From Moritella marina ATCC 15381 (GTDB lineage: Bacteria; Pseudomonadota; Gammaproteobacteria; Enterobacterales; Moritellaceae), in contig NZ_CP044399.1 in NCBI RefSeq assembly GCF_008931805.1, positions 3,211,370-3,275,369 of the forward strand: a stretch of 64,000 nt of DNA, read 5' to 3'. Below are positions 26,583 through 39,430 of this stretch, one piece after another. The first letter of the stretch is position 1. Each line of letters opens with the position of its first letter. The notes beneath the pieces were generated by a model that saw only the letters and a program-made list of their open reading frames with translations, had not been told where the DNA came from and ran no database searches. Both the position numbers and the translations under genes were made by a program.

Positions 26583-26629
26583 TAAAGCGTCATTCCAGTC
26601 TAAATACTAAATACAATTGCAGAACCTAT

Positions 26630-26667
26630 AAGTATAGGCTTAAGGATAAATTTTTAAACCTATACTT
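26630..26667. repeat. Imperfect inverted repeat in divergent promoter region
   Basis: The 15-base arm at 26630-26644 (AAGTATAGGCTTAAG) pairs with 26653-26667 (TTTAAACCTATACTT) in 13 positions. The left arm also overlaps a CCTATA/TATAGG palindrome at 26625-26638. It lies between the 396-residue hypothetical gene and the LysE-type exporter and could regulate either. Confidence 0.35.
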
Positions 26668-26803
26668 GGTTAAATTTTAAAATGAATAGTTTCGTTAAGT
26701 TAGCTAAGTTAAAAACGGCTAATTTATATTCATTCAACAATAGAATATAGAATGCGTATTGAATGGTGTTATTATCAAATCATAACCCAATCACTAAGTT
26801 CAC

Positions 26804-27436
26804 ATGATGTCTGCCATAGATTTACAACTTTTAGCGCTTTTTATACCCACCTTTTTCTTCGTTTCGATTACACCAGGTATGTGTATGACGTTATCGATGA
26901 CCTTAGGTATGACCATCGGCGTAAAGCGTAGTCTCCACATGATGTGGGGTGAATTATTAGGTGTCGGCTTAGTGGCAGTTTCCGCGGTGATTGGTGTCGC
27001 AACTATTATGTTGAAATACCCAAATGCTTTTTCAGCACTCAAATACCTTGGTGGCAGTTACCTGATATATCTTGGCATCCAAATGTGGCGTTCTAAAGGC
27101 AAATTGGCTATTTCTGATAATCCTGGTTCTGAAAATTTAATGAAGCCTTTTCAATTAGCGAGCCAAGGTTTTGTCACAGCAATTGCAAATCCAAAAGGTT
27201 GGGTATTTATGATCTCTTTATTACCGCCTTTTATCAATCCAACACAAGCATTAACACCACAATTATCAGTACTTGTCGCTATCATTCTCATTACCGAATT
27301 TAGCTGTTTATTAATGTATGCCAGTGGTGGACAAACATTACGCCTGTTTTTACAAAAAAGTAATAATGTCCGTTTACTCAATAAGATCGCAGGTTCGTTG
27401 ATGGTATTTGTTGGGATCTGGTTAGCAACCGGATAA
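26804..27436 (+). CDS. LysE/RhtB-family amino acid exporter
   Basis: 210-residue inner-membrane protein with about six hydrophobic helices. The start region LQLLALFIPTFFFVSITPGM, with the conserved TPGP-like turn (here TPGM), GMTIGVKRSLHMMWGELLG, GGSYLIYLGIQMWRSK and GFVTAIANPKGWVFMISLLP are all standard RhtB features. Exports an amino acid or derivative such as threonine, homoserine or leucine; the substrate is not evident. Two adjacent ATGs (26804 and 26807) could start it. Confidence 0.88.
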   Translation: MMSAIDLQLLALFIPTFFFVSITPGMCMTLSMTLGMTIGVKRSLHMMWGELLGVGLVAVSAVIGVATIMLKYPNAFSALKYLGGSYLIYLGIQMWRSKGKLAISDNPGSENLMKPFQLASQGFVTAIANPKGWVFMISLLPPFINPTQALTPQLSVLVAIILITEFSCLLMYASGGQTLRLFLQKSNNVRLLNKIAGSLMVFVGIWLATG

Positions 27437-27565
27437 AGTTCGCGCTAATCTTGAAAGATCGCGCTATTTAGTTAGGATAAATACACTTTAACTAAAAATA
27501 AGATTCATTCCCGTATAAATAATTGGCATAATAAATTATCTAATTATTTATACGTTGCGAAGAGC

Positions 27566-28993
27566 ATGATCAAGAACGTACCTTCAACTCTAAAATCAAA
27601 ACGCATTGCAATTATCGGCGGTGGTATCGCTGGTAGCACGATAGCACTGCGTTTGGCTGGGTTAGACATTAATGTCACCTTATTTGAAGAAGGTGTTAGC
27701 TTAGTCAATGGACCACCAGTTTGTCATTTGCATGCAGGCGGTAACCTCTACCCTGATATATCTGATGACCAATGCCTGACGTTATTAGAACAATCTATCG
27801 CAACAATGAAAATCTATCCACACTGCATCAATAAGCGCCCGACAGTTATTGCAATCCCCCAACGCGACGCCGGTAATATTGAAAGACTATTACCTCGACT
27901 TGAACTGCTAACACAACGCTACAAGGCATTAATTCAAGTCGACGGCAGCAATAAAGTATTGGGTGAGGCTGATGATTATTATCAGATGTTTACACGTGAA
28001 GATTTAGAGTTATTAAAAACAACGTCACAACCGACAGAGATGACACAATTTTCTGATTGGATGATCCCCCTTGCTAAAAATCTTGACCTCGACTCTGTAA
28101 AGTTCCCATTATTAATGGTGCAAGAATATGGTTTAAGCTTATTCCGTATCGCAGCAAGCACAGAGCTTAGCCTAAACGCATCTGAATCTTGTAACTTACT
28201 CGTCAATAATAAAGTCATTAATGTCGCTTATACCGCAGCTAAAACTTGGTTAATTAGCCATTCTGAAAATGGTATACAGACAACAACCGAAGTTGATTAC
28301 TTAATCAATGCCTGTGGTTATAGAACCGGTGTTATTGATGACATGGCTGATACGCCAAAAGAGCGTATGGTTGAATTTAAAGCCGCTTACATTACCCGCT
28401 GGCAGCAAAGTGAACGTTGGCCTGAAGTTGTCTTTCATGGTCAACGGGGGACGCCTGAAGGCATGGCACAATTAACACCGTATCCTGATGGTTATTTCCA
28501 ACTACACGGTATGACAGAAGAGATCACGTTATTTAAGAATGGACTTGCTAAAACGACAGCAGACAGTGCTCAACCTAAATTAGATAAAAGCTTTATTAAC
28601 AAGCTTGTCGAAGGTTGGGATCAACAAGAGTCCGATAGCCGAACTCAAAAAGCGATAACTCATATTAGTCATTTTATTCCGAGTTTTAATGATGCAATCA
28701 TCGCTGGCAGACCTTTATTTGGTGCACAACAAATACCCGGTAAAGATGTATCTCTACGTGCGTATGACGTGTCATTTGAAGGCCAGCAATATGCAAGAGC
28801 AGAAATCGTTAAAGCCTCCTCAGCACTCACTGTGGCAGATCAAATAATTCATAAACTTTTTGATTATTCATATGATCAACTCAGTGATATGAGTAAACCC
28901 AATTTTGTCGATTTAGCTGAAAATGATATCAATACACTGGCATGCAATATAGCCAAAGATAGAGACTACCCAACATCACTCGCTAAGATCTGA
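27566..28993 (+). CDS. FAD-dependent oxidoreductase
   Basis: 475-residue flavoprotein with an N-terminal dinucleotide fold: RIAIIGGGIAGSTIALRLAG at residues 13-32 and an acidic strand end (VTLFEEG). A DAO-like body follows, with CHLHAGGNLYP near residue 55, LINACGYRTG as the second flavin contact, and a late DAIIAGRPLFGAQQIPG. No signal peptide. Substrate unknown; the HLHAGG segment suggests an active-site loop typical of amine- or amino-acid-oxidising relatives, which is inference. ATG at 27566 follows GCGAAGAG. It stands alone before the rrn-linked tRNA genes. Confidence 0.78.
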   Translation: MIKNVPSTLKSKRIAIIGGGIAGSTIALRLAGLDINVTLFEEGVSLVNGPPVCHLHAGGNLYPDISDDQCLTLLEQSIATMKIYPHCINKRPTVIAIPQRDAGNIERLLPRLELLTQRYKALIQVDGSNKVLGEADDYYQMFTREDLELLKTTSQPTEMTQFSDWMIPLAKNLDLDSVKFPLLMVQEYGLSLFRIAASTELSLNASESCNLLVNNKVINVAYTAAKTWLISHSENGIQTTTEVDYLINACGYRTGVIDDMADTPKERMVEFKAAYITRWQQSERWPEVVFHGQRGTPEGMAQLTPYPDGYFQLHGMTEEITLFKNGLAKTTADSAQPKLDKSFINKLVEGWDQQESDSRTQKAITHISHFIPSFNDAIIAGRPLFGAQQIPGKDVSLRAYDVSFEGQQYARAEIVKASSALTVADQIIHKLFDYSYDQLSDMSKPNFVDLAENDINTLACNIAKDRDYPTSLAKI

Positions 28994-29017
28994 TTCATAT
29001 TTAAAGCAAAGGATGGC

Positions 29018-29033
29018 AGAACTACCGCTTCGC
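29018..29033 (-). pseudogene. 5' remnant of a third tRNA-Asp copy
   Basis: Reading the minus strand, GCGAAGCGGTAGTTCT matches the first bases and D-arm entry of the tRNA-Asp at 29395 with one acceptor change, and the bases upstream (CACAGATTGTG) match the spacer in front of the other copies. The remainder of this copy is not recognisable. Confidence 0.6.
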
Positions 29034-29125
29034 ACAATCTGTGTTTCTTTAATCTCTAAATTTCAGGTATAAAAAAAGCCTCTATTTCTAATAAAGAGTT
29101 TTCGATTCAGGCTTAATCTAATAGT

Positions 29126-29237
29126 TGGCGGAGCGGACGGGACTCGAGCCCGCGAGGCCTTCGGCAGCGTGACAGGCCGCTTATATTTTTATAACAAGTC
29201 TAACCAACTGAATACTATCCATAAGAACAAACGCTCC
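29126..29237 (-). pseudogene. Expanded tRNA-Asp-like copy (112 nt)
   Basis: A diverged duplicate of the tRNA-Asp just upstream. It keeps a 5' GGAGCG/CGCTCC acceptor, the D-loop string TTCAGTTGGTTAGA, the CTGTCAC anticodon loop (GTC, Asp), the T-stem, and an encoded CCA. It has extra bases between acceptor and D-arm, about seventeen between D-arm and anticodon arm, and five in the variable region. The anticodon stem has changed at 27-43 from C-G to G-C and at 29-41 to G-U, so pairing is kept. T54 is C. At 112 nt it is probably not a working tRNA. Confidence 0.8.
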
Positions 29238-29276
29238 GCACAATCTGTGTTGCTTTCATCTCTGAATTTCAAGTAT

Positions 29277-29305
29277 AAAAAAAGCCTGAATCTTTCGATT
29301 CAGGC
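29277..29305 (-). terminator. rrn/tRNA-Asp operon terminator
   Basis: GCCTGAATC (minus strand from 29305) pairs perfectly with GATTCAGGC ending at 29284 around a GAAA tetraloop, followed by seven thymines. A decayed copy with a 12-base insertion follows the second tRNA-like unit (about 29071-29115). Confidence 0.92.
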
Positions 29306-29318
29306 TTAATCTAATAGT

Positions 29319-29395
29319 TGGCGGAGCGGACGGGACTCGAACCCGCGACCCCCGGCGTGACAGGCCGGTATTCTAACCAACTGAACTACCGCTCC
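29319..29395 (-). tRNA. tRNA-Asp (GUC)
   Basis: 77-base cloverleaf with encoded CCA: acceptor GGAGCGG/CCGCTCC, D-loop AGTTCAGTTGGTTAGA, anticodon stem CCGGC/GCCGG with loop CTGTCAC (anticodon GTC), variable GGGTC, T-arm GCGGG TTCGAGT CCCGT. Nearly identical to E. coli tRNA-Asp. It lies distal to 5S rRNA on the same strand, so it is co-transcribed with the rrn operon, and a terminator follows. Confidence 0.97.
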
Positions 29396-29483
29396 GCACA
29401 ATCTGTGCTGATAAATATCATCAGTCTATTCTTTTTGTCTTTCGACAATTTCTTATCCAAGACTTCGTCTTGAATTAAAAGTG

Positions 29484-29603
29484 GCGCTTGGCGATGCCCT
29501 ACTCTCACATGGGGAAACCCCACACTACCATCGGCGTTATTACGTTTCACTACTGAGTTCGGAATGGAGTCAGGTGGTACCGCAACACTATGGTCACCAA
29601 GCA
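29484..29603 (-). rRNA. rrf: 5S ribosomal RNA
   Basis: About 120 bases starting TGCTTGGTGACC and ending CCAAGCGC on the minus strand, with the universal internal segments CCGAACTCAG and GATGGTAGTG. Terminal bases pair as helix I. Ends are estimated by similarity to E. coli. It follows 23S and precedes tRNA-Asp. Confidence 0.95.
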
Positions 29604-29737
29604 AATCTGGTTTGCTTTCTATAGAAGTTTTCACTTCGTTTTTAATCTGAAAAGCTATAAATAAAGAAGTCTTTAAAACGTAAAGTGTTCAATCTATTCT
29701 TAAGTCGATTATTTCAATTAATCATACTTTAATTTGT

Positions 29738-32631
<2,894 letters not shown>

Positions 32632-32797
32632 ATACAATCTAAAGTCGACTGTACAATTGAAATAACTAGGTATTATCTAGTTTTTTTCGCCTCAAGAATA
32701 CTCAAGAACACTTCATTGTTATTAAACCATTCACTCGAAAATGAATTATTCAATAACGTGTTTTAAGAACTTCTTTATTTATTCAGCTTTCCAAATT

Positions 32798-32809
32798 TTT
32801 TAAAGAGCA
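32798..32809 (-). promoter_or_regulatory. boxA antitermination element in the 16S-23S spacer
   Basis: TGCTCTTTAAAA on the minus strand, matching the rrn boxA core TGCTCTTTA, about 170 bases before 23S. It reloads the Nus antitermination complex for 23S transcription. Confidence 0.8.
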
Positions 32810-32878
32810 ATTTGCTAAAAGCAAAAATAATGAATCTAAAGAGATTAGTTATTTTTGATTTTTAGTCAGAAAGAAAAG

Positions 32879-32954
32879 TGGTATCCCGTACGAGATTTGA
32901 ACTCGTGTTACCGCCGTGAAAGGGCGGTGTCCTAGGCCTCTAGACGAACGGGAC
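32879..32954 (-). tRNA. tRNA-Glu (UUC) in the rrn spacer
   Basis: 76 bases with encoded CCA: acceptor GTCCCGT/ACGGGAT (a G-U pair at 1-72), D-arm TCGTCTAGAGGCCTAGGA, anticodon stem CCGCC/GGCGG with loop CTTTCAC (anticodon TTC), T-arm ACGAG TTCAAAT CTCGT. Located in the 422-base 16S-23S spacer, as is common in gammaproteobacteria. Confidence 0.96.
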
Positions 32955-33053
32955 ACTATTTACTTTCACGATTGGATTTCATCCCAATCGTTGTCTTCAA
33001 CGTTTCTATTCAAGCAATTTGTGTGGGCACTTACAAAAATTAACAACTTTACG

Positions 33054-34594
<1,541 letters not shown>

Positions 34595-34782
34595 AAAGTT
34601 TTTTGACTAATCAACGATGTTGATTAAGTCGGCTCAATGAATTCTGTACTTTAATTGCAAAGCAATTAAGCTTCGTAATTAATAATCAAATCTTTCGATT
34701 TAATTTAATGTTCACAATTACATTGATATAATATTTGGTCATTATATCTCTGCAAGTGCTCACACAGATTGCTTGAATAAAT

Positions 34783-34794
34783 TGTTAAAGAGCA
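34783..34794 (-). promoter_or_regulatory. boxA antitermination element in the rrn leader
   Basis: TGCTCTTTAACA on the minus strand, a perfect rrn boxA, about 27 bases after the predicted transcription start and 190 bases before 16S. The remainder of the leader (34595-34782) is AT-rich and includes the pre-16S processing stem. Confidence 0.88.
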
Positions 34795-34827
34795 TACTGA
34801 GCGGCTGTTGCCGTTTCAGTGGGAGCG

Positions 34828-34855
34828 ATTATAGAGATCTGCGTTTTATTGGCAA
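34828..34855 (-). promoter_or_regulatory. rrn promoter
   Basis: On the minus strand TTGCCA (34855-34850) and a perfect TATAAT (34833-34828) are 16 bases apart. A GC-rich discriminator (CGCTCCC) follows, typical of stringently controlled rRNA promoters, and an A/T-rich run upstream could act as an UP element. Only one strong promoter is obvious. Confidence 0.88.
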
Positions 34856-34909
34856 GTGTTTTATCAAAAAAAAACGTAATCGCTCAAATAACAACCAACG
34901 TGAGTGGAT

Positions 34910-35473
34910 TTAGCCATTAACTATAAATTTAGCCGCTGAAAGTAAGTCTTTAAATACAACATCGGCTTGCAATGCCCCTTTTTCACACACAACTTTACCT
35001 GTTGATACCAAGTAATTGGCTTTGAGCTGCGCTTTTTGACCAGCTTCAATGTCTGATAACTTATCACCGACTAGATATGAATTAGCAAAATCAATTTCTA
35101 ATTCTTTAGCTGCACTTTCTAACATACCGGTATTAGGTTTACGACAGGTACAATCCTGCTTATATTCACCAATACCTTTTTCTGGATGATGAGGACAAAA
35201 GTAGATGCCATCAAGATCAACGCCACGATCTGCTAACGACCAATCCATCCATTCGGTTAATGTCATGAACTCCTCTTCACTATAATAGCCACGTGCGATG
35301 CCGGATTGATTCGTAATAACGATAAGCAGGTAACCATGTTGTTTTAATAACAGCATAGCCTCAATACTGCCATCAATGAACTCAAAGTCATCAATTTGAG
35401 AAACGTAACCTTTATCTTGGTTAATCACACCATCACGATCTAAAAATATAGCTGGAGTTAGCACTTTATTCAC
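34910..35473 (-). CDS. gmhB: D-glycero-beta-D-manno-heptose 1,7-bisphosphate 7-phosphatase
   Basis: HAD-family phosphatase of 187 residues in ADP-heptose synthesis for lipopolysaccharide inner core. HAD motif [10 protein letters not shown] (nucleophile Asp about residue 12), motif II ITNQSG, motif III Lys in CRKPNTGM, motif [13 protein letters not shown]. The Cys/His zinc-binding insert is present (CPHHPEKG ... CTC), as in E. coli GmhB. It lies on the same strand as, and directly upstream of, the rrn promoter, and divergent from metN: the same arrangement as at E. coli rrnH. Confidence 0.94.
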   Translation of the reverse strand: MNKVLTPAIFLDRDGVINQDKGYVSQIDDFEFIDGSIEAMLLLKQHGYLLIVITNQSGIARGYYSEEEFMTLTEWMDWSLADRGVDLDGIYFCPHHPEKGIGEYKQDCTCRKPNTGMLESAAKELEIDFANSYLVGDKLSDIEAGQKAQLKANYLVSTGKVVCEKGALQADVVFKDLLSAAKFIVNG

Positions 35474-35598
35474 CTCAAATTATCTATTAATTACAATCAC
35501 GGTATTATTTCACGTCATCACAATTTCGCAATCGATACCTTGTACTATCTACTCGCAGTTAAATCCATCGCTACCTAAAATGATATAAAAAACCGTTT

Positions 35599-35652
35599 AG
35601 ACGTCTAGATGTAAAAAAGTCCATTGACTTTAATCAACTAACTAATTAGCAT
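35599..35652 (+). promoter_or_regulatory. metNIQ promoter with MetJ-type met boxes
   Basis: A perfect met box AGACGTCT (35599-35606) is followed at once by a weaker second box AGATGTAA (35607-35614). The likely promoter is TTGACT (35624-35629), 17-base spacer, TAGCAT (35647-35652). TTGACTTTAATCAA across the -35 also resembles an FNR site with one mismatch. MetJ control is expected for metNIQ; no MetJ gene is in this window. Confidence 0.72.
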
Positions 35653-35733
35653 AAGCATCCAGTTGTTACTTATATATGAAGAATTATTATCTAATCTTAC
35701 ATATTAATTCTTACTTTCATTTTAGGCGTTGAA

Positions 35734-36768
35734 ATGATCAAACTAACAAATATAAATAAAATATTTGAAACTACAGACAAGCCTGTTTATGCCTTGAAAG
35801 ACGTTAACTTAAACGTTAACAAAGGTGAAATATTCGGTGTTATTGGTTCATCAGGTGCTGGTAAAAGTACATTAATACGCTGTGTTAATTTACTTGAAAC
35901 ACCAACATCAGGTTCCATTAAGCTTGATGGTGTTGAATTAACAACATTAAATAAAGCAGAGCTATGTTCTGCAAGACGCCAAATAGGCATGATCTTTCAA
36001 CATTTCAACTTATTATCATCTCGCACTGTTTTTGATAACGTGGCACTACCGCTAGAATTAGCTGGCATTGATAAAACTGAAATAAGTAAAAAAATCACAC
36101 CATTACTTGATTTGGTCGGCTTGGAATCAAAACATAATGCGTACCCAGCAGAATTAAGTGGCGGTCAAAAACAGCGTGTTGCAATTGCGCGAGCATTAGC
36201 ATCTGAACCTAAAGTTTTATTATGTGATGAAGCAACATCAGCACTTGATCCAAGCACAACAAAATCAATCTTAACCTTGTTAAAAGATATTAATGAGCGT
36301 CTTGGTCTCACGATCCTACTTATTACCCACGAAATGGAAGTGGTAAAAAATATTTGCCATAAAGTAGCTATTATCGATAAAGGCGAATTGATTGAAAAAA
36401 ATACGGTGGCGAAATTCTTTGCTAACCCAGAAACAGAATTAGCACGCATCTTCATTGAAGCAACAATCAATCTTGAGATCCCTGAAGAATATAAACAGCG
36501 TTTATCTTTAAACAGAAAAGATAATTCAATGCCATTGGTACGTCTTGGCTTTACTGGAAATAGTGTCGACTCTGCGGTTATTTCAGAAGTAAGCCGCACA
36601 TTACACGTTGATGTAAACATTTTAAGTGCCGATATTGAGTTTGCTGGCGGGATCAAATTTGGCTACATGCTTGCCGAACTTATTGGTACTAAAGAGAACA
36701 CAATTGCAGCTAAAGCATTTTTCCAACAGCACGCAGTTAACGTAGAGGTTATCGGTTATGTCGACTGA
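35734..36768 (+). CDS. metN: Methionine ABC importer, ATP-binding subunit
   Basis: 344-residue ATPase of the D/L-methionine importer, acting on the cytoplasmic face of MetI. Walker [10 protein letters not shown] (about residues 38-46), Q-loop region FQHFNLL, signature LSGGQKQR, Walker [14 protein letters not shown]-loop ITHEM. After about residue 240 it carries the C-terminal NIL/ACT-like domain that binds methionine and inhibits transport when internal methionine is high. First gene of metNIQ; its end overlaps the metI start by 11 bases. A MetJ-type operator lies upstream. Confidence 0.96.
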   Translation: MIKLTNINKIFETTDKPVYALKDVNLNVNKGEIFGVIGSSGAGKSTLIRCVNLLETPTSGSIKLDGVELTTLNKAELCSARRQIGMIFQHFNLLSSRTVFDNVALPLELAGIDKTEISKKITPLLDLVGLESKHNAYPAELSGGQKQRVAIARALASEPKVLLCDEATSALDPSTTKSILTLLKDINERLGLTILLITHEMEVVKNICHKVAIIDKGELIEKNTVAKFFANPETELARIFIEATINLEIPEEYKQRLSLNRKDNSMPLVRLGFTGNSVDSAVISEVSRTLHVDVNILSADIEFAGGIKFGYMLAELIGTKENTIAAKAFFQQHAVNVEVIGYVD

Positions 36769-37414
36769 GCAAATGATTAATTTACTTTTCACAGCAACCA
36801 TTGAAACATTGGTTATGGTTGGTATCGCTGCGGCAATTGCGTGTTTACTTGGCATGCCGACAGGCGTCTTGTTACACGTAACTAAAACTCACGGTATTTT
36901 AGAAAATAAAAAATTGAATGCCGCATTAAGTATTATCGTAAATGTAGGTCGTTCAGTTCCTTTTATTATTTTACTTGTTGCGATTATTCCTTTTACACGT
37001 TTGGTTGTCGGTTCATCGATCGGTACTGGTGCGATGATAGTGCCATTAACCGTTGCTTCAATCCCTTTTATTGCCCGCTTAATTGAAGGTGCATTATTAG
37101 ATGTACCAGCAGGTTTAGTCGAAGCAGCACAAACAATGGGCGCGACGCCATTACAAATTATAATGAAAGTGTTAATACCTGAAGCAATGCCAGGCATTAT
37201 CAATAGCATCACTATCACCTTAGTAACACTGGTTAACTACTCAGCAATGGCTGGTACAGTCGGTGGCGGTGGTCTAGGGGATGTTGGTATTCAGCATGGT
37301 TATATTGGCTTTAACCCAACGATTATTTTAATTACCGTCATCTTACTGGTGATCATCGTACAGATTATTCAATCCATCGGTGAACGTTTAGTCAGTAAAG
37401 TCGATCACAGATAA
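36758..37414 (+). CDS. metI: Methionine ABC importer, permease subunit
   Basis: 218-residue membrane permease with about five hydrophobic helices. [18 protein letters not shown] and the [22 protein letters not shown] loop are characteristic; the EAA loop contacts MetN. Translation is probably coupled to metN, since the two genes overlap by 11 bases. The metQ gene follows after 30 bases. Confidence 0.95.
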   Translation: MSTEQMINLLFTATIETLVMVGIAAAIACLLGMPTGVLLHVTKTHGILENKKLNAALSIIVNVGRSVPFIILLVAIIPFTRLVVGSSIGTGAMIVPLTVASIPFIARLIEGALLDVPAGLVEAAQTMGATPLQIIMKVLIPEAMPGIINSITITLVTLVNYSAMAGTVGGGGLGDVGIQHGYIGFNPTIILITVILLVIIVQIIQSIGERLVSKVDHR

Positions 37415-37444
37415 TAAATCTTAAAACTAAAGGAAGTAATAAAC

Positions 37445-38251
37445 ATGGAATTTTCACTAAAGAAATTAGTATCAGTAACAGCAATCGCATCAAGTGTATT
37501 ATTAAGTGCGTGTAGTGGCGACAAAGACTCAACAGTATTGAAAGTGGGCGCTATGGCAGGTCCAGAATCTGAAGTGGTAGAAATTGCAAAAAATATCGCA
37601 AAAGAAAAATACAATCTTGATATCGAAATTGTAACGTTCACTGATTACGTAACACCAAACCGTGCGCTAGAAGAAGGCAGCATTGATGTAAATGCTTTCC
37701 AACATAAACCTTACTTAGATGCTCAAATTGAGCAACGTGGTTACGATATTACCGCTGTAGCGAACACATTTGTTTATCCAATTGCCGCTTATTCAACGTC
37801 GATCAAAACTGTTGATGAATTAAAAGATGGTGATAAAGTGGCAGTACCAAATGATCCGACTAATCTAGGTCGTTCATTATTATTGCTTGAACAGCAAGGT
37901 ATCATTGCACTTAAGCCTGGTATCGGCATTAAAGCCACTGAGTTAGATATCACAGCAAATCCATTTGGTGTTGAGATCGTAAAATTAGAAGCCGCTTTAT
38001 TAGCACGTAACTTACAAGATGTAACAATTGCAGTGATCAACACGACATTCGCAACAAAAATTGGTTTATCACCAACTAAAGATGGCATCTTCGTTGAAAA
38101 TAAAGAATCACCATACGTAAACTTAATTGTTGCACGTAATGACAATAAAGATTCAGAAAAAGTGAAACAGTTCATCACCGCTTTCCAAACACAAGAAGTG
38201 TATGACGAAGCGAAAAAACTATTTAATAATGCCATTGTAAAAGGTTGGTAG
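37445..38251 (+). CDS. metQ: Methionine-binding lipoprotein
   Basis: 268-residue periplasmic binding protein of the NlpA family, lipid-anchored through a lipobox LLSAC (Cys about residue 23). The mature part starts with VLKVGAMAGPESEVVEIAKN and continues with the conserved FTDYVTPNRALEEGSIDVNAFQHKPYL block, which forms part of the methionine pocket. AAGGAAG precedes the ATG. Last gene of metNIQ; no obvious terminator follows. Confidence 0.95.
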   Translation: MEFSLKKLVSVTAIASSVLLSACSGDKDSTVLKVGAMAGPESEVVEIAKNIAKEKYNLDIEIVTFTDYVTPNRALEEGSIDVNAFQHKPYLDAQIEQRGYDITAVANTFVYPIAAYSTSIKTVDELKDGDKVAVPNDPTNLGRSLLLLEQQGIIALKPGIGIKATELDITANPFGVEIVKLEAALLARNLQDVTIAVINTTFATKIGLSPTKDGIFVENKESPYVNLIVARNDNKDSEKVKQFITAFQTQEVYDEAKKLFNNAIVKGW

Positions 38252-38340
38252 TCTGCAATTAATTTCGTGCGCTAACCCCTAGAAATAATAGCAATAGTGA
38301 ATATAATATGTGGTTGATACGGAAAAATAAAGTGTATTTT

Positions 38341-38356
38341 TTTGATATCAATCACA
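38341..38356 (+). promoter_or_regulatory. CRP-like (or FNR-like) dyad
   Basis: TTTGA-N6-TCACA (38341-38356) differs by one base from the CRP consensus TGTGA-N6-TCACA. The overlapping TTGATATCAATCAC is one base from an FNR site. It lies 47 bases upstream of the next start codon. Only a sequence match. Confidence 0.4.
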
Positions 38357-38402
38357 TTTTCTACCAAGCTTAGTGAATCGTTATCATCATGAGATTCATT
38401 AA

Positions 38403-39389
38403 ATGCCTCTCTCTTCACCAAATAAAGCGACGTTGTGCTCGGTAATATCTACATACCTAATCACACTCCTATTATTACCGGTAATAGCCTCTACACCTGG
38501 CGATAGTAATGAACGGACAAACCTTTCTTACACGCAACAAATTAGCTTACCTGATAGTGAAACCAATTCATTTTCAATCAATTGGCAATGGGTAGACAAA
38601 GAAGGTAATAACTTCAAAATAAAATCATTCTTCGATACTGATATCGTCGAAACTTCATTGTTAGACAGTTATAAACTGTCATTCTCATTAAGTAATCCAA
38701 TCAAAGCAATTCATACCTACTTAACACCAAGGCTTGAATTCGCGATTGAGCGGATTAATTTTTACACCCCTGATGAACAGAATAAAATAATAGACATCAG
38801 ATACGCATTTACCAATAAAGATGAGAGCAATGCATCACAGCTATTCTGGCAAGCGTATAACCAATACCAGAATGACGCCTTTTACCACCTAAAAATAACG
38901 CCATGTGTACACCCTGACAATAAAGAACTACCTTGCGTTAGACCTAATTACTCCCAATTATTTTATGAATATAGAGCCTACCTAAAAGATATCGCAACAC
39001 AATTATCCGAACAACAATCCTTTGTCACGGCCGTAAAAAATGCACGACACTGGGTCTATGAGATACCAGATAGAGCAGAGCGTGATGATAGCTTTTTCTC
39101 ACCGATTAGCGTATTAAAAACCAACGAGGCTGATAGTGATGAAAAAGCACTGCTACTCGCATCATTGATAAGTCAACTTGCCCCTGAATATGAACTTTTC
39201 ATGCTATATCCATCGAGTAGTATTGGCAGTGTATCTCCAGTATGGCTAACAATAGAGAGCAAAAGTGGTGTTGAAGGCCAACAAATAGTAATCAATGACA
39301 ATCAATATACTGTGATATCAGGATCAAAAGTCAAACTCGATAAAGTGCTGTCTTCAAATACAGAACTGATTAGTGAATCATTATATTAA
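38403..39389 (+). CDS. Exported transglutaminase-like protein lacking catalytic cysteine
   Basis: 328 residues with an N-terminal hydrophobic export signal (about residues 12-30, ending LPVIAS). Residues 207-256 follow the plan of bacterial transglutaminase-like domains: FVTAVKNARHWVYEIPDRAE, a gap, then SVLKTNEADSDEKALLLASL. In active members the last block is GDC(D/E)(D/E)KALLLASL; here Ser245 stands at the cysteine position (codon AGT, one base from TGT). Paired cysteines Cys168 and Cys178 may form a disulfide. The relation is my inference from the motif. It is followed 41 bases later by a co-directional gene. Confidence 0.62.
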   Translation: MPLSSPNKATLCSVISTYLITLLLLPVIASTPGDSNERTNLSYTQQISLPDSETNSFSINWQWVDKEGNNFKIKSFFDTDIVETSLLDSYKLSFSLSNPIKAIHTYLTPRLEFAIERINFYTPDEQNKIIDIRYAFTNKDESNASQLFWQAYNQYQNDAFYHLKITPCVHPDNKELPCVRPNYSQLFYEYRAYLKDIATQLSEQQSFVTAVKNARHWVYEIPDRAERDDSFFSPISVLKTNEADSDEKALLLASLISQLAPEYELFMLYPSSSIGSVSPVWLTIESKSGVEGQQIVINDNQYTVISGSKVKLDKVLSSNTELISESLY

Positions 39390-39430
39390 TGATCTATGAC
39401 CACGCATAGGCAATGACTTCAAAATAATCA

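Noticed and set aside
29018-29395. Repeated 160-200 base units resembling a CRISPR or mobile repeat
   Set aside because: The repeats are explained by tandem tRNA-Asp duplication; there are no short regular spacers, cas genes or transposase.
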